Shown: positions 34,094 to 43,752, numbered from the stretch's first letter. The stretch is DNA of 64,000 nt from an uncultured Prevotella sp. (GCA_900319905.1 ONQB01000011.1:62889-126888); one strand, 5' to 3'. Notes: generated by a model from the letters alone, not told the origin. Program-made: numbers and translations.

Positions 34094-35749
34094 ATGGAGA
34101 AAGTGCAACATAAATATGCCATTCCCGTCATTGTCAAGTGGCTTTGGCATGCATGGCGGGGCAACCGGTTGCAGGCGTTGCTCAACGCGACCATCGGCCT
34201 GCTGTCGGTCGTCGTGTCGCTGGCCGAGGTGTGGGCTGTGCAACGGGCCATCGATGTGGCGTCGGGGGTCGTAGCCGGCAACATCTACTACAGCGTGGCA
34301 TTCATGGGTGCGCTTATTCTCATCGACTTCGGCCTGAACATCTCGTCTATCTGGGTGAAGAACATCCTGGGCATACGTGCGCAAAACCGCATGCAACAGT
34401 ATATGCTTGACCATATCCTGCGGTCGGAATGGCGCGGCAGGGAGAAGTACCACTCTGGCGACGTGCTCAACCGGCTGGAGTTTGATGTCGTCACGGTGGT
34501 TAACTTCCTCACCGAGACCATTCCCAGCACCATCTCCGTGGCGGCGATGTTTATCGGCGCTTTCTGTTATCTCTTTGCCATGGATGCTGTGCTGGCGCTC
34601 GTTACCGTGGGCATCATCCCGGTGTTTGTGTTGCTGAGCAAGGTCTACGTGTATAAGATGCGGCGGCTCACGGCCGAGGTGCGCAACGAGGACTCGCATG
34701 TGCAGAGCACCATGCAGGAGACCATCCAGCATCGTATGCTCATCAAGACGCTGGAGAGCGAGAAGCCGATGGTCAGTCGTCTGGAGAACACGCAACGCGT
34801 GCTGCGCCATAAGGTCGTGAGACGCACGGTGTTCTCCGTGTTCAGCAATCTGATGCTCAACTTCGGGTTTGTGCTGGGCTACCTCGTGGCGTTTCTGTGG
34901 GCGGCCCTGCGCATGTCGGCCCACACGCTGACGTTCGGTGGCATGACGGCATTCCTGCAGTTGGTCAACCGCATACAGGAACCGGCGCGCAACCTGACGA
35001 AGCTTGTGCCGGCCTTCGTGTCGGTGCTCACGGCGGCTGAGCGACTCATGGAACTGGAGGAGACACCGCTCGAACAACAGGGTGAGCCTGTCGTGCTCAA
35101 GGCTCCCTGTGGCATCCGCCTGCGCCATGTGACCTATACCTACGAAGGAGCCGAGCGTCCGGTGCTGCGCGATCTTGACTTCGACTTCAAACCGGGTTCG
35201 TGCACGGCTATCCTCGGTGAGACGGGAGCAGGAAAAACGACGCTTGTGCGCATTCTGCTGGCTCTCATCCAACCACAGACGGGACGCGCAGAGATCTACA
35301 ATGCCCGGACGCACAAGAAGCTGTCGCCAATGACACGGGGCAACTTCGTCTATGTGCCACAGGGCAACACACTGCTCAGCGGCACCATCCGCGACAACCT
35401 GCGCCTGGGACGTCTCGCCGCCACGGAAGAGGAGATGGCCGAGGCCCTCAAGGAGAGCTGTGCCGACTTCGTGTTCGACCTGCCCGACGGCCTCGATACC
35501 TTGTGCGGTGAGGGCGGCGCCGGATTGTCGGAGGGACAGGCACAGCGCATCGCCATTGCCAGGGCACTGCTCAGACACGGTTCGGTGATGGTCTTCGACG
35601 AGGCTACTTCCGCCCTCGACCTGGAGACAGAGAAACAGTTGCTCTATAACCTGCTCTCGACGCATAAGCGCACTATCATCTTCATTACCCACCGGCCGGC
35701 GGTGAAAGACTACTGTGACCAGACGCTCACTATAGACAGAATACATTAG
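34094..35749 (+). CDS. ABC exporter, fused permease and ATPase
   Basis: This 551-residue half-transporter has an N-terminal six-helix membrane domain and a C-terminal nucleotide-binding domain. Walker A is ILGETGAGKTTLVRILLAL, the signature motif reads LSEGQAQRIAIARALL (LSEGQ in place of LSGGQ), and Walker B is VMVFDEATSALDLE. It would act as a dimer, exporting a lipid, drug or peptide; the substrate is unknown. It follows nadK by 12 bp. Confidence 0.92.
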   Translation: MEKVQHKYAIPVIVKWLWHAWRGNRLQALLNATIGLLSVVVSLAEVWAVQRAIDVASGVVAGNIYYSVAFMGALILIDFGLNISSIWVKNILGIRAQNRMQQYMLDHILRSEWRGREKYHSGDVLNRLEFDVVTVVNFLTETIPSTISVAAMFIGAFCYLFAMDAVLALVTVGIIPVFVLLSKVYVYKMRRLTAEVRNEDSHVQSTMQETIQHRMLIKTLESEKPMVSRLENTQRVLRHKVVRRTVFSVFSNLMLNFGFVLGYLVAFLWAALRMSAHTLTFGGMTAFLQLVNRIQEPARNLTKLVPAFVSVLTAAERLMELEETPLEQQGEPVVLKAPCGIRLRHVTYTYEGAERPVLRDLDFDFKPGSCTAILGETGAGKTTLVRILLALIQPQTGRAEIYNARTHKKLSPMTRGNFVYVPQGNTLLSGTIRDNLRLGRLAATEEEMAEALKESCADFVFDLPDGLDTLCGEGGAGLSEGQAQRIAIARALLRHGSVMVFDEATSALDLETEKQLLYNLLSTHKRTIIFITHRPAVKDYCDQTLTIDRIH

Positions 35750-35827
35750 CACGACATCGGATAAAACAGGCTTAAGAGCTAAACAGACGTAGAAACAATA
35801 ATTTAAAAATTAATCAAAACAAAACGT

Positions 35828-36757
35828 ATGATTCCACATTATCGCACACTTGTGACAAGTTTATTGCTTTTCCTTTCCAGTACCTTCGCCTTTGCGCAGG
35901 ATGCTGACGACCAATACGCCAAGGACCTGCTGAAACCCGGAACGGAGGCGCCTGACTTCCCTTTGCAGTCCAAACGTCCGGATTCGTCTTACAAATTGAG
36001 CGATTTCCGTACCGCTTACGTGCTGCTTGACTTCTGGGCCTCATGGTGCCCCGACTGCCGAAAGGACATACCGGCCGTGAAGGAAATAGCCAAGACGTAT
36101 GGTGATAAGCTCGTCATTGTGAGCCAGTCAATGGATACGGACTCGGCGGCATGGAACAACTGCATCAGAAAGTACAACATGGATTACGCGAGTTGGTTCC
36201 ACTCATCGGAACTGAAGAAGTGGAAAAAGGAAACGACGGTGGACAGGCTCTATCACGTCAACTGGATTCCCACACTCTACCTCATCGACCCCGAGGGCAA
36301 GGTGGTCCTTGCTACGGTGATGGTTGACAAGGTGCAGGCCAAGCTCAAGGAACTCGACAATGCGGGACAGTTGAGGCATTGCATTACCATGCCCCGTTAT
36401 AAGGGAGATCCGACTCCTCAAAGCGTAGTAAAGTTTCTTACCGCCAATCTGCAATATCCTGAAGAGGCTTTGCAATATGGCATCACGGGCAAGGTACGCA
36501 TGACGTTCATCGTCAATACCGATGGAAAGCTGGACAGCATAAAAACCAAAAAGGTGGAGATTACCTCGTATAAAAAGCGTTTTACGAAGAAAATGACGGA
36601 AGCTGAACTGGACAATGCCATCAGCCTTGCGGCCAAGGCTTTCTCTGACGAGGGCAAGCGCGTGATGGGCAAGATGGACGGTTGGGAACCGGCCCGGATG
36701 GGAAACAAGAAAATGCGTATGCGGTTTACCCTGCCCATTACGTTCAGCTTGAAATAG
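35828..36757 (+). CDS. TlpA-like thioredoxin fused to a TonB C-terminal domain
   Basis: This 309-residue exported protein starts with a signal peptide (LVTSLLLFLSSTFAFAQ). Residues 35-170 are a TlpA/ResA-type thioredoxin domain with active site WCPDC (73-77) and the cis-proline segment WIPTLYLIDPEG. Residues about 190-309 resemble the TonB C-terminal/energy-transducer fold (FLTANLQYPEEALQYGITGKVRMTFIVNTDGKLD). It ends 12 bp before the MacB-type ATPase gene and may belong to that operon. TonB-like domains alone occur in many Bacteroidetes periplasmic proteins, so a role in redox or envelope stress is possible. Confidence 0.8.
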   Translation: MIPHYRTLVTSLLLFLSSTFAFAQDADDQYAKDLLKPGTEAPDFPLQSKRPDSSYKLSDFRTAYVLLDFWASWCPDCRKDIPAVKEIAKTYGDKLVIVSQSMDTDSAAWNNCIRKYNMDYASWFHSSELKKWKKETTVDRLYHVNWIPTLYLIDPEGKVVLATVMVDKVQAKLKELDNAGQLRHCITMPRYKGDPTPQSVVKFLTANLQYPEEALQYGITGKVRMTFIVNTDGKLDSIKTKKVEITSYKKRFTKKMTEAELDNAISLAAKAFSDEGKRVMGKMDGWEPARMGNKKMRMRFTLPITFSLK

Positions 36758-36769
36758 GAAGACAACAGT

Positions 36770-37495
36770 ATGGCGATGATAGAGCTCCACAACATCAACA
36801 AGACTTATTTCGGCGCGCAGCCGCTGCATGTGCTGAAGGGCATCAACCTCAGCGTGGGCGACGGTGAGTTTGTGTCGATCATGGGTGCTTCGGGGTCGGG
36901 CAAGTCGACGTTGCTCAACATCCTTGGCATCCTCGACAACTACGACAGTGGCGAGTATACGCTTGCCGGTACACTCATCAAGGATCTCAGCGAGCGACGG
37001 GCGGCCGAGTACCGCAACCGCTTCATCGGCTTTATCTTCCAGAGCTTCAACCTCATCGGCTTCAAGACGGCGGTGGAGAATGTGGAGCTGCCGCTGTTCT
37101 ACCAAGGCGTGTCGCGCCGCAAGCGCCACAAGATGGCGATGGACTATCTCGACCGCCTCGGGCTGTTGCCGTGGGCTGACCACTATCCTAATGAGATGTC
37201 GGGCGGACAGAAGCAACGCGTGGCCATAGCCCGTGCGCTCATCACCAATCCCAAGGTTATCCTCGCCGATGAGCCTACGGGTGCCCTCGACTCCAAGACG
37301 AGCCTCGAGGTAATGGAACTGCTCAAGCAGCTCAATGCAGAGGAGCACAAGACCATCGTCGTGGTGACCCATGAGAGTGGTGTGGCCAACGCCACCAACA
37401 AAATCATCCATATCAAGGACGGCATCATCGGAAAAATAGAAGAGAACCTCGACCACAATGCCAGTCCCTTCGGCGAAGGTACCATCATGAAATAA
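36770..37495 (+). CDS. MacB/LolD-type ABC transporter ATPase
   Basis: This 241-residue ATP-binding protein has Walker A MGASGSGKSTLLNILG, signature EMSGGQKQRVAIARAL, and Walker B VILADEPTGALDSKT. It is of the MacB/LolD/FtsE branch, which drives mechanotransmission across the envelope rather than substrate passage through the membrane. It is followed by two permease genes and an adaptor gene in the same orientation, forming a MacAB-like efflux or export system. No TolC-type outer-membrane gene is present in the window. Confidence 0.93.
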   Translation: MAMIELHNINKTYFGAQPLHVLKGINLSVGDGEFVSIMGASGSGKSTLLNILGILDNYDSGEYTLAGTLIKDLSERRAAEYRNRFIGFIFQSFNLIGFKTAVENVELPLFYQGVSRRKRHKMAMDYLDRLGLLPWADHYPNEMSGGQKQRVAIARALITNPKVILADEPTGALDSKTSLEVMELLKQLNAEEHKTIVVVTHESGVANATNKIIHIKDGIIGKIEENLDHNASPFGEGTIMK

Positions 37496-37543
37496 GTATC
37501 TTACCCTCATTTCCATCATAACCTTCATTCATAACAACCATCT

Positions 37544-38821
37544 ATGAAAGATATCCTTCAGGAAATATGGAGCTCCGTCAGTCGCAACAAGCTGCGCACA
37601 GCCCTTACGGGTTTCTCTGTGGCTTGGGGCATCTTCATGCTGATCTTTCTGCTTGGTGCGGGCAACGGCCTGATAAACGGCTTGACCCACAACGCCGACC
37701 ATTTCCTCAACAAGTCGATGGTGGTGTATGGCGGTTCGACGACCAAGGCTTACGACGGACTGCGCGAAGGCCGCTCTATCACCCTCGACGACGGCGACCT
37801 GCAGACCACCCGTCGGCAATATGGAAACGTAGTGGAGACCTTGGGCGCGGGCATCTCGCAGGGCTCGGTGGTCATCACAGCGCGCGGTGGCAACTATGTC
37901 AGCAGTACGCTCAATGGGGTGTCGCCCAATCAGGCGGTCATCAACAAGATTGAGCTGCTGGCGGGTCGGTTTATCAATGATATTGACGAGCGCGAGCGCC
38001 GAAAGGTGTTGGTTATCGGTGATGAACAGGCGCGCGAGCTTATCAACGGCGACTTCCGTGAACTTGTCGGCCAGTCGCTGCGTGTGGGCAACTTTGCCTT
38101 CGAGGTCATCGGTATCTCAAAGGCCGATGAGAGCGGCATGGGCGAGGATGTGTACGCACCGTTCTCCACCGTGCGTGCGATGTACGGCCGTGGTGATAAG
38201 GCCGACAAGATCTCATTCTCCTTTCACGGACTCAATACCATGAAGGAGAATGAGGCCTTTGAACGGCAATATACGGCGAGTCTGAACACCAACCACCGTG
38301 CTGCGCCCGACGATGACAACGCGATATGGATATGGAACCGCTTCACACAGGCGTTGCAGATGGATATGGGCATGAAAACCGTTCGCATCGCACTGTGGGT
38401 GGTTGGCATCCTCACACTGCTCAGCGGTGTCGTGGGTGTGAGCAATATCATGCTCATCTCGGTGAGGGAGCGCACGAGGGAGTTCGGCATCCGTAAGGCC
38501 ATCGGAGCCACACCGTTCAGCATCCTGCGCCTGATCATCTCCGAGAGCATCATCATCACGACGTTCTTCGGATATATCGGCATGCTCCTTGGCATTGCCG
38601 CCAACCAGTACATGAACGCCACCATCGGACATGAGACAGTGGACTTGGGGTTTGAGACGGGTACGGGCTCGCAGATCACCACCTTCCTCAATCCGACCGT
38701 CGGCCTGGACGTGTGTATAGAGGCTACCATCGTGATGGTGGTCGCCGGCACACTTGCCGGATTGATACCGGCGCGTAAGGCCGCATGGATAAAACCTATA
38801 GAAGCATTGCAGACGGAATGA
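37544..38821 (+). CDS. MacB-type ABC permease (FtsX-like)
   Basis: This 425-residue permease has one N-terminal helix (LTGFSVAWGIFMLIFLLGAG), a large periplasmic MacB_PCD domain, and three C-terminal FtsX helices. The ISVRERTREFGIRKAIGATP loop that contacts the ATPase is conserved. It starts 48 bp after the ATPase gene, and its stop overlaps the ATG of the next permease by 4 bp (ATGA). With the next gene it probably forms a heterodimer. Confidence 0.92.
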   Translation: MKDILQEIWSSVSRNKLRTALTGFSVAWGIFMLIFLLGAGNGLINGLTHNADHFLNKSMVVYGGSTTKAYDGLREGRSITLDDGDLQTTRRQYGNVVETLGAGISQGSVVITARGGNYVSSTLNGVSPNQAVINKIELLAGRFINDIDERERRKVLVIGDEQARELINGDFRELVGQSLRVGNFAFEVIGISKADESGMGEDVYAPFSTVRAMYGRGDKADKISFSFHGLNTMKENEAFERQYTASLNTNHRAAPDDDNAIWIWNRFTQALQMDMGMKTVRIALWVVGILTLLSGVVGVSNIMLISVRERTREFGIRKAIGATPFSILRLIISESIIITTFFGYIGMLLGIAANQYMNATIGHETVDLGFETGTGSQITTFLNPTVGLDVCIEATIVMVVAGTLAGLIPARKAAWIKPIEALQTE

Positions 38822-40065
38822 GATTTGATGTAGACAGTTATAAGGAAATCATTGAGACGATCACGCGCAACAAGACGCGGTCGGTGCTGACGGGCTTCGG
38901 AGTGTTCTGGGGCATCTTTATGCTTGTGGTGCTGCTCGGCGGAGGCAATGGCGTGAAGGACTCGCTTGGCAACAACTTCGAGGGTTTCGCCACGAATAGT
39001 GCCATCCTTTTCCCGAATGCCACAACCAAGCCTTATCATGGCTTCCGAAAGGGACGGGTGTGGGGCCTGACCATGCGCGACGTCAGTGCAATATCGGAGC
39101 AGATGCCGGAGTTTAAGGTGGTGACGGCCATGCTGATGCGATGGAACAGCATGGCTTACTTTGGCGATCATAAGGCATCGTGCAATTTCCGTGGCGTGAT
39201 GCCTGACTATGTGCAGGTGGAGGCACCGGAATTGCGCTATGGACGCTATATCAACAACATGGACATTGCGCAAAGACGCAAGGTCTGCGTCATCGGGGAG
39301 CGCATCTACACTAATCTCTTCCCAAACGGCGGCGACCCGACGGGTAAGATGATACGTGTGGACTCCACTTATTACCGTATTGTCGGCCTTGATGTCTCAT
39401 CGGGGGCTATGAGCCTTGGCAGCAATGCTGACGAAGTGCTGGCGGTGCCGCTGTCGCTGATGCAGCAGACCTACAACTGCGGTGACAGTGTGACGATGGT
39501 TTGCATGGTGGCGCGGCCGGGCGTCAGGATGAAGGCGCAGATACCGCGTATCCGTGAGATTGTGGGACGGACGCACGACGTGGCACCCGACGATGAGAAG
39601 GCGCTTACGGTTGTAAATACCGAGGTGATGTTTTCCATGATGGACAGTCTCTTCAGTGGCGTTAACTTCCTCGTATGGCTTGTAGGCATTGGAACGCTGC
39701 TGGCTGGCGCTATCGGTGTGAGCAATATCATGATGGTGACTGTGCGTGAGCGTACCACGGAGATAGGCATCCGGCGCGCTATCGGCGCCACGCCGCGCAT
39801 GATCCTCTCGCAGATCATCACAGAGAGTATCTTGTTGACACTTGTCGCGGGTATGAGCGGTATCATCTTCGGTGTGCTGATTCTGCAGATGTTGCAGCTC
39901 GGCGCGGGTACGGAAAATGGAGTTACAGTCGCCCACTATCAGATTACATTCTGGCTGGCGCTCGGTGCGCTGGCCTTGCTCAGCCTGCTCGGTGTCTTGG
40001 CCGGACTGGCCCCGGCATTGCGTGCCATGAGCATCAAACCTGTCGATGCCATGCGCGATGAATAA
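38818..40065 (+). CDS. MacB-type ABC permease (FtsX-like)
   Basis: This 415-residue protein is a paralogue of the preceding permease, with the same plan: N-terminal helix (LTGFGVFWGIFMLVVLLGGG), MacB_PCD domain, and C-terminal FtsX helices with MVTVRERTTEIGIRRAIGATP. The ATG at 38818 overlaps the previous stop as ATGA; an upstream in-frame ATG at 38785 lies inside the previous gene and is less likely. The adaptor gene begins 65 bp downstream. Confidence 0.92.
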   Translation: MRFDVDSYKEIIETITRNKTRSVLTGFGVFWGIFMLVVLLGGGNGVKDSLGNNFEGFATNSAILFPNATTKPYHGFRKGRVWGLTMRDVSAISEQMPEFKVVTAMLMRWNSMAYFGDHKASCNFRGVMPDYVQVEAPELRYGRYINNMDIAQRRKVCVIGERIYTNLFPNGGDPTGKMIRVDSTYYRIVGLDVSSGAMSLGSNADEVLAVPLSLMQQTYNCGDSVTMVCMVARPGVRMKAQIPRIREIVGRTHDVAPDDEKALTVVNTEVMFSMMDSLFSGVNFLVWLVGIGTLLAGAIGVSNIMMVTVRERTTEIGIRRAIGATPRMILSQIITESILLTLVAGMSGIIFGVLILQMLQLGAGTENGVTVAHYQITFWLALGALALLSLLGVLAGLAPALRAMSIKPVDAMRDE

Positions 40066-40130
40066 GATTCGTAGGAGTATATATAATGGTGTATATATAA
40101 TAAGGTGTAAACAATAATAATGATGAGATA

Positions 40131-41246
40131 ATGAAGAAAGCATTAAGAATTGCAGCTGTTGTGCTGGTCATGTTGCTGTTTATAGGCACATTCGTGTTTC
40201 TGTGGATGCAGGGCAGGGCCAAGCCGGTAGAGTATGAGGAGTTCTCGGTCAAGGTCTCCGACCTTCGCAAAACCACCATCATCACAGGTGAGATCGTGCC
40301 ACGAAATGAGGTCAGCGTCAAACCGCAGATTTCAGGTATCATCACCGATATCTACAAAGAGGCCGGTCAGACGGTGCGGGCCGGTGAGGTCATTGCCAAG
40401 GTGAAGGTTATCCCCGACGAGGCACAGCTTAGCTCGGCGCAGGCACGCATCCGCCTGGCTGAAATCAACCTGCGGCAGGCCAAGGTGGATTATACCCGCG
40501 AGAAGATGCTCTACGACAAGGGCCTTGTCTCGGGCGATGAATACGACCAGAAACGCAAGGCGTGGCAGCAGGCAGCTGAGGAACTGCGGGCTGCTAACGA
40601 TAACCTTGAGGTGGTACGCGATGGTGTGTCAGCACAGAACGCCAGCACCTCCTCGACGCTCATCCGCTCCACTATCAGCGGACTGATACTCGACGTGCCG
40701 GTGAAAGTGGGCAACACGGTGATTCTCTCCAATACGTTCAATGACGGTACTACCATTGCCACCGTGGCGAATATGAGCGATCTCATCTTTGATGGTAATA
40801 TCGATGAGACGGAGGTAGGCAGCCTCAGTGTGGGCATGCCGATGAAGATTACCATCGGTGCCCTGCAGAACGAGCATCTTGAAGCGTCACTGGAGTATAT
40901 CTCGCCGAAGGCCACGGTGAGCAATGGTGCCAACCAGTTTGAGATTAAGGCTGCCGTGCATGTGGCAGCCACCAACAAGATTCGGTCTGGCTACAGTGCC
41001 AATGCCGAAATCGTGCTGGCACAAGCCAACGGTGTGCTCGTCGTGCCGGAGAGCACCATACAGTTCGAAGGCCAGAAAACGTTTGTCTATCTGGTTAATG
41101 GTAAGGACAAGGAGAAGACGTACACTAAGCGCTATGTTACTACCGGCCTTAGTGATGGTCTCAATATTCAGATTAAGAGTGGCTTGAAAGCAGGTGACGT
41201 CGTGAGAGGCCCGAAGAAGGTAGCTGATAAGGAAGAAGAGTCTTGA
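40131..41246 (+). CDS. MacA-like periplasmic adaptor (HlyD family)
   Basis: This 371-residue membrane-fusion protein has an N-terminal anchor helix (LRIAAVVLVMLLFIGTFVFLW), a biotinyl-lipoyl-like domain (SVKPQISGIITDIYKEAGQT), and a coiled-coil hairpin rich in Ala, Gln and Glu (about residues 95-160). A beta-barrel and a membrane-proximal domain follow. It would link the MacB-type permeases to an outer-membrane channel encoded elsewhere. It closes the operon; a pyrimidine-rich repeat tract and a hairpin terminator lie downstream. Confidence 0.92.
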   Translation: MKKALRIAAVVLVMLLFIGTFVFLWMQGRAKPVEYEEFSVKVSDLRKTTIITGEIVPRNEVSVKPQISGIITDIYKEAGQTVRAGEVIAKVKVIPDEAQLSSAQARIRLAEINLRQAKVDYTREKMLYDKGLVSGDEYDQKRKAWQQAAEELRAANDNLEVVRDGVSAQNASTSSTLIRSTISGLILDVPVKVGNTVILSNTFNDGTTIATVANMSDLIFDGNIDETEVGSLSVGMPMKITIGALQNEHLEASLEYISPKATVSNGANQFEIKAAVHVAATNKIRSGYSANAEIVLAQANGVLVVPESTIQFEGQKTFVYLVNGKDKEKTYTKRYVTTGLSDGLNIQIKSGLKAGDVVRGPKKVADKEEES

Positions 41247-41261
41247 CCCAACCTACCCGCT

Positions 41262-41520
41262 TACCTTGCCTATCTTTCCTATCTTTCCTATCTTTCCTAC
41301 CTTGCCTATTTCCTATCCCGCCTACCTCTCCTATCTTTCCTACCTCGCCTATCCTGCCTACCTTTCCTATCCCGCCTACCTTGCCTACCTTTCCTATCCT
41401 GCCTACCTCGCCTATTTCCTATCCCGCCTACCTCGCCTATCTTTCCTACCTTTCCTATCTTTCCTACCTCGCCTACCTTGCCTATCTTGCCTACCTTGCC
41501 TATCCTTCCTACTCCTCCTA
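41262..41520. repeat. 9-nt pyrimidine-rich tandem repeat tract
   Basis: About 27 consecutive units of 9 nt (consensus CTTKCCTAY, for example CTTTCCTAT, CTTGCCTAC) with two 7-nt units make a roughly 260-bp tract. It is almost purely C and T on the plus strand, with scattered A and G at fixed positions. It starts 15 bp after the adaptor gene stop. Open frames through it encode only [P/A/S]YL-like tripeptide repeats. Confidence 0.9.
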
Positions 41521-41525
41521 TCAAC

Positions 41526-41571
41526 AAGAGGCTGTGCCCAAGTCGTTTCGACTTATGGCACAGCCTCTCTT
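41526..41571. terminator. Bidirectional terminator between adaptor and amylase genes
   Basis: AGAGGCTGTGCC (41527-41538) and GGCACAGCCTCT (41557-41568) pair perfectly, enclosing a second 6-bp stem AAGTCG/CGACTT with a TTT loop. T and A runs flank it. It lies between convergent genes. Confidence 0.8.
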
Positions 41572-41596
41572 GATTTGATGAAAAGTGAATGGTTGT

Positions 41597-43639
41597 TTAT
41601 TTCATGATTTTCTTGCCCTGATGGATATACACGCCATGCTGTGTGGGTTCGTTGTTAAGACGCATGCCGGAGATGGTGTACCAAGCGTTGTCTGTGCTGC
41701 GCTTTGTCGTGATGGTAGGCGAGCTGATACCTGTGACACTGCTGGTCAAGTCGTTGATGGTGTATTTGCCATTGGACACTGCGCCAAGCTCATAGAACTT
41801 ATCTTCGCTGATAGGCCCGATATCAACGGTCTGCATCTTGTCTTTGCCTTGGTCGAAGATGATGTTGAATGAATAGTCGGATGCATTGATGTCGAAACTG
41901 CGATAGTACCACTTCTGGCCGTTGATGGTAGTGGTGGCAGTAGTGGCCGTACCAGGCCAACCGCCGAGCAGTTGGGTGTTCTTGCCATCATTGGTCCATG
42001 CATAGAAGTAGACTGTTGACCACGACGGGTCTTTCAGATATACCGTTGCGGTGTGGGCCACAAAGGCTTTGATGACGTAGTCGCGGGAGATGATGTTCTT
42101 GACGGTGCCGTTGGTCAGCAAACCCACCTTCAGAGTGCAGCTTTGACTGATGTTCAGAGTCGTACCGTCGGCAACAGCGGTACTTGATGCCGTTGGGTCA
42201 GTACCGTCGAGTGTGTATACCAGCTTGGCATTGTCGTCGGCGCTCACTGCCTGCAGTGTCACGTCGAAAGCCTTCTCAAAGGTGCCGGAGGGCTTGCTCA
42301 CCCATGGTGTCTCGGCACTCTTGCTGAGGTAATAGGCATAGTGGTAGCCGGAGAGTATCTGCTTATAGGTGGCGGCACTTGGTGTGTAGTTGACGCAGCC
42401 AGGACCTACTGCGGCGATGAGGTCAGCATTGTTGCCTTTCACCAGCACGGCGTAGTAGGTTGAACTGCTGCGCATTGTGTTGTAGCTGCTGGTGTTCACG
42501 ATGCCGGCAGCCTTGCGGGCGTTGATCATTGCTTTGATGTCTTCCTTATAGGCTTTCCAATGAGTGAGGAAGACACAGGGCGTGCCTGGCATGGCGAGCA
42601 GGTAAGCGTTGGCGGCTAGCGTGTCCTTCTTGATGGGGTCGGGTGTGTAGCCAGATGTTGTGCCGCGGTCCTGCATGTCGTGATTCTCTACGAAGGTCAC
42701 GGCATACTGCTTGTAGCTGCCGCTGTTATAGTTGTTGTTCACAAGATACTGGCTTGTACCAAGCGTGGCCCAGTTGCTTTTGTTGATTGCGTCGCGCACG
42801 GCATAGCGGAACTGGAAGTCGAAGGCGGCCGATTTCTTGTCGGTGCTGTCAATCCAAGCCTTTATCTTGGCATTGCTGTCCCAATACTCGCCCACGGAGA
42901 AAGGAACGCTGCAAGTCGTGTTGTAATCTTTGATATGAGAACCATAGAAGCCCTTCACCATGTCGTAGCGGAAGCCCGTATAGCCTAAGTCGTTGAGCAG
43001 GAAGTCCTCGTAGGCCTTGATGATGGTTTGCACGTTGCTACTCGTGTGGTCGAGGTCGCGGCAGCCGCTCCAGTCCTCGCCTTCGTCTTTATTGCCAAGG
43101 GTGTATCCGTTGGCATCGGCCCATGTTTTCGTCTTTCCACCATCGTCGTTGCTGGTGATGTCGGTAGATGTCATCTGATAGGTGACGCCTTTATAGGTCT
43201 CGGCGGGGTAGTCCACCCAGGAGCTGTTCACGCCGAGGTTGTTGCGGTGGTTGATGACCACGTCGGCAATGATGCCCGTGCCTTTCGCCTTGAAGGTGGA
43301 GATCATCGAGCGTAGCTGTGCCTCCGTGCCGAAGGATGAGTTCTGGTTGAAGTAATACACAGGAGTGTAGCCCATGACGTTCGACGTAGCGTTGCAATTG
43401 CCGCTCTGTGGCACCCAGATGAGAGAGAAGTACTTGCTCAGTTCGTCGGCCTGACTCTCGAGATTGCTCCACTGGGTGTCTACATAGCTGTCCCAAGAAA
43501 AGCCCTGCAGCATGACGCCGCCGTAGTTGCTTGGCCACCCTACGGTGGCCTGCGCATGTAACGTTGTTGCGCATGGCAATGAAACCAAGCCAAGCATGGC
43601 AGCGCACAACGTGTGCAGTTGATGAGAAATGCGTTTCAT
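41597..43639 (-). CDS. Secreted alpha-amylase (GH13) with starch-binding module
   Basis: This 680-residue enzyme hydrolyses alpha-1,4-glucan chains. A signal peptide ends near residue 30. The GH13 barrel follows, with ADVVINH (about 126-131), nucleophile Asp226 in GFRYDMVKG, acid/base Glu251 in SVGEYWD and Asp321 in VENHDMQ. A linker with a chitobiase-like beta-sandwich (about 435-515) precedes a CBM26-like module (VYLKDPSWSTVYFYAWTN). The C-terminal tail WYTISGMRLNNEPTQHGVY resembles short sorting tails seen on secreted Prevotella proteins. Divergent from the susC operon, with LacI-like and CRP-like sites in between. Confidence 0.93.
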   Translation of the reverse strand: MKRISHQLHTLCAAMLGLVSLPCATTLHAQATVGWPSNYGGVMLQGFSWDSYVDTQWSNLESQADELSKYFSLIWVPQSGNCNATSNVMGYTPVYYFNQNSSFGTEAQLRSMISTFKAKGTGIIADVVINHRNNLGVNSSWVDYPAETYKGVTYQMTSTDITSNDDGGKTKTWADANGYTLGNKDEGEDWSGCRDLDHTSSNVQTIIKAYEDFLLNDLGYTGFRYDMVKGFYGSHIKDYNTTCSVPFSVGEYWDSNAKIKAWIDSTDKKSAAFDFQFRYAVRDAINKSNWATLGTSQYLVNNNYNSGSYKQYAVTFVENHDMQDRGTTSGYTPDPIKKDTLAANAYLLAMPGTPCVFLTHWKAYKEDIKAMINARKAAGIVNTSSYNTMRSSSTYYAVLVKGNNADLIAAVGPGCVNYTPSAATYKQILSGYHYAYYLSKSAETPWVSKPSGTFEKAFDVTLQAVSADDNAKLVYTLDGTDPTASSTAVADGTTLNISQSCTLKVGLLTNGTVKNIISRDYVIKAFVAHTATVYLKDPSWSTVYFYAWTNDGKNTQLLGGWPGTATTATTTINGQKWYYRSFDINASDYSFNIIFDQGKDKMQTVDIGPISEDKFYELGAVSNGKYTINDLTSSVTGISSPTITTKRSTDNAWYTISGMRLNNEPTQHGVYIHQGKKIMK

Positions 43640-43718
43640 ATTCTTTGTTTTTTAATGTTGTTTCTTTGGTATTTGGTGAACACTATACTATATTAATAAG
43701 GTGTATGAATCCCGCTTG

Positions 43719-43726
43719 CGAAGTTA
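43719..43726 (-). promoter_or_regulatory. -7 box of the amylase gene
   Basis: On the minus strand TAACTTCG (one mismatch to TAnnTTTG) lies 80 nt upstream of the ATG. The same TAACTTCG occurs at malQ. No good -33 element is present. Confidence 0.5.
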
Positions 43727-43752
43727 CGTCAATTCTTTGAATTGTGCTTTGC

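Noticed and set aside
33656-35752. 698-codon open frame on the minus strand opposite nadK and the ABC exporter
   Set aside because: It is antisense to two clear genes and is His/Arg/Gln-rich, typical of a shadow frame; no domain is recognisable.
41243-41607. Pro/Tyr/Leu-rich open frames after the adaptor gene
   Set aside because: They are the 9-nt pyrimidine tract read in different frames; no signal peptide, no independent promoter.
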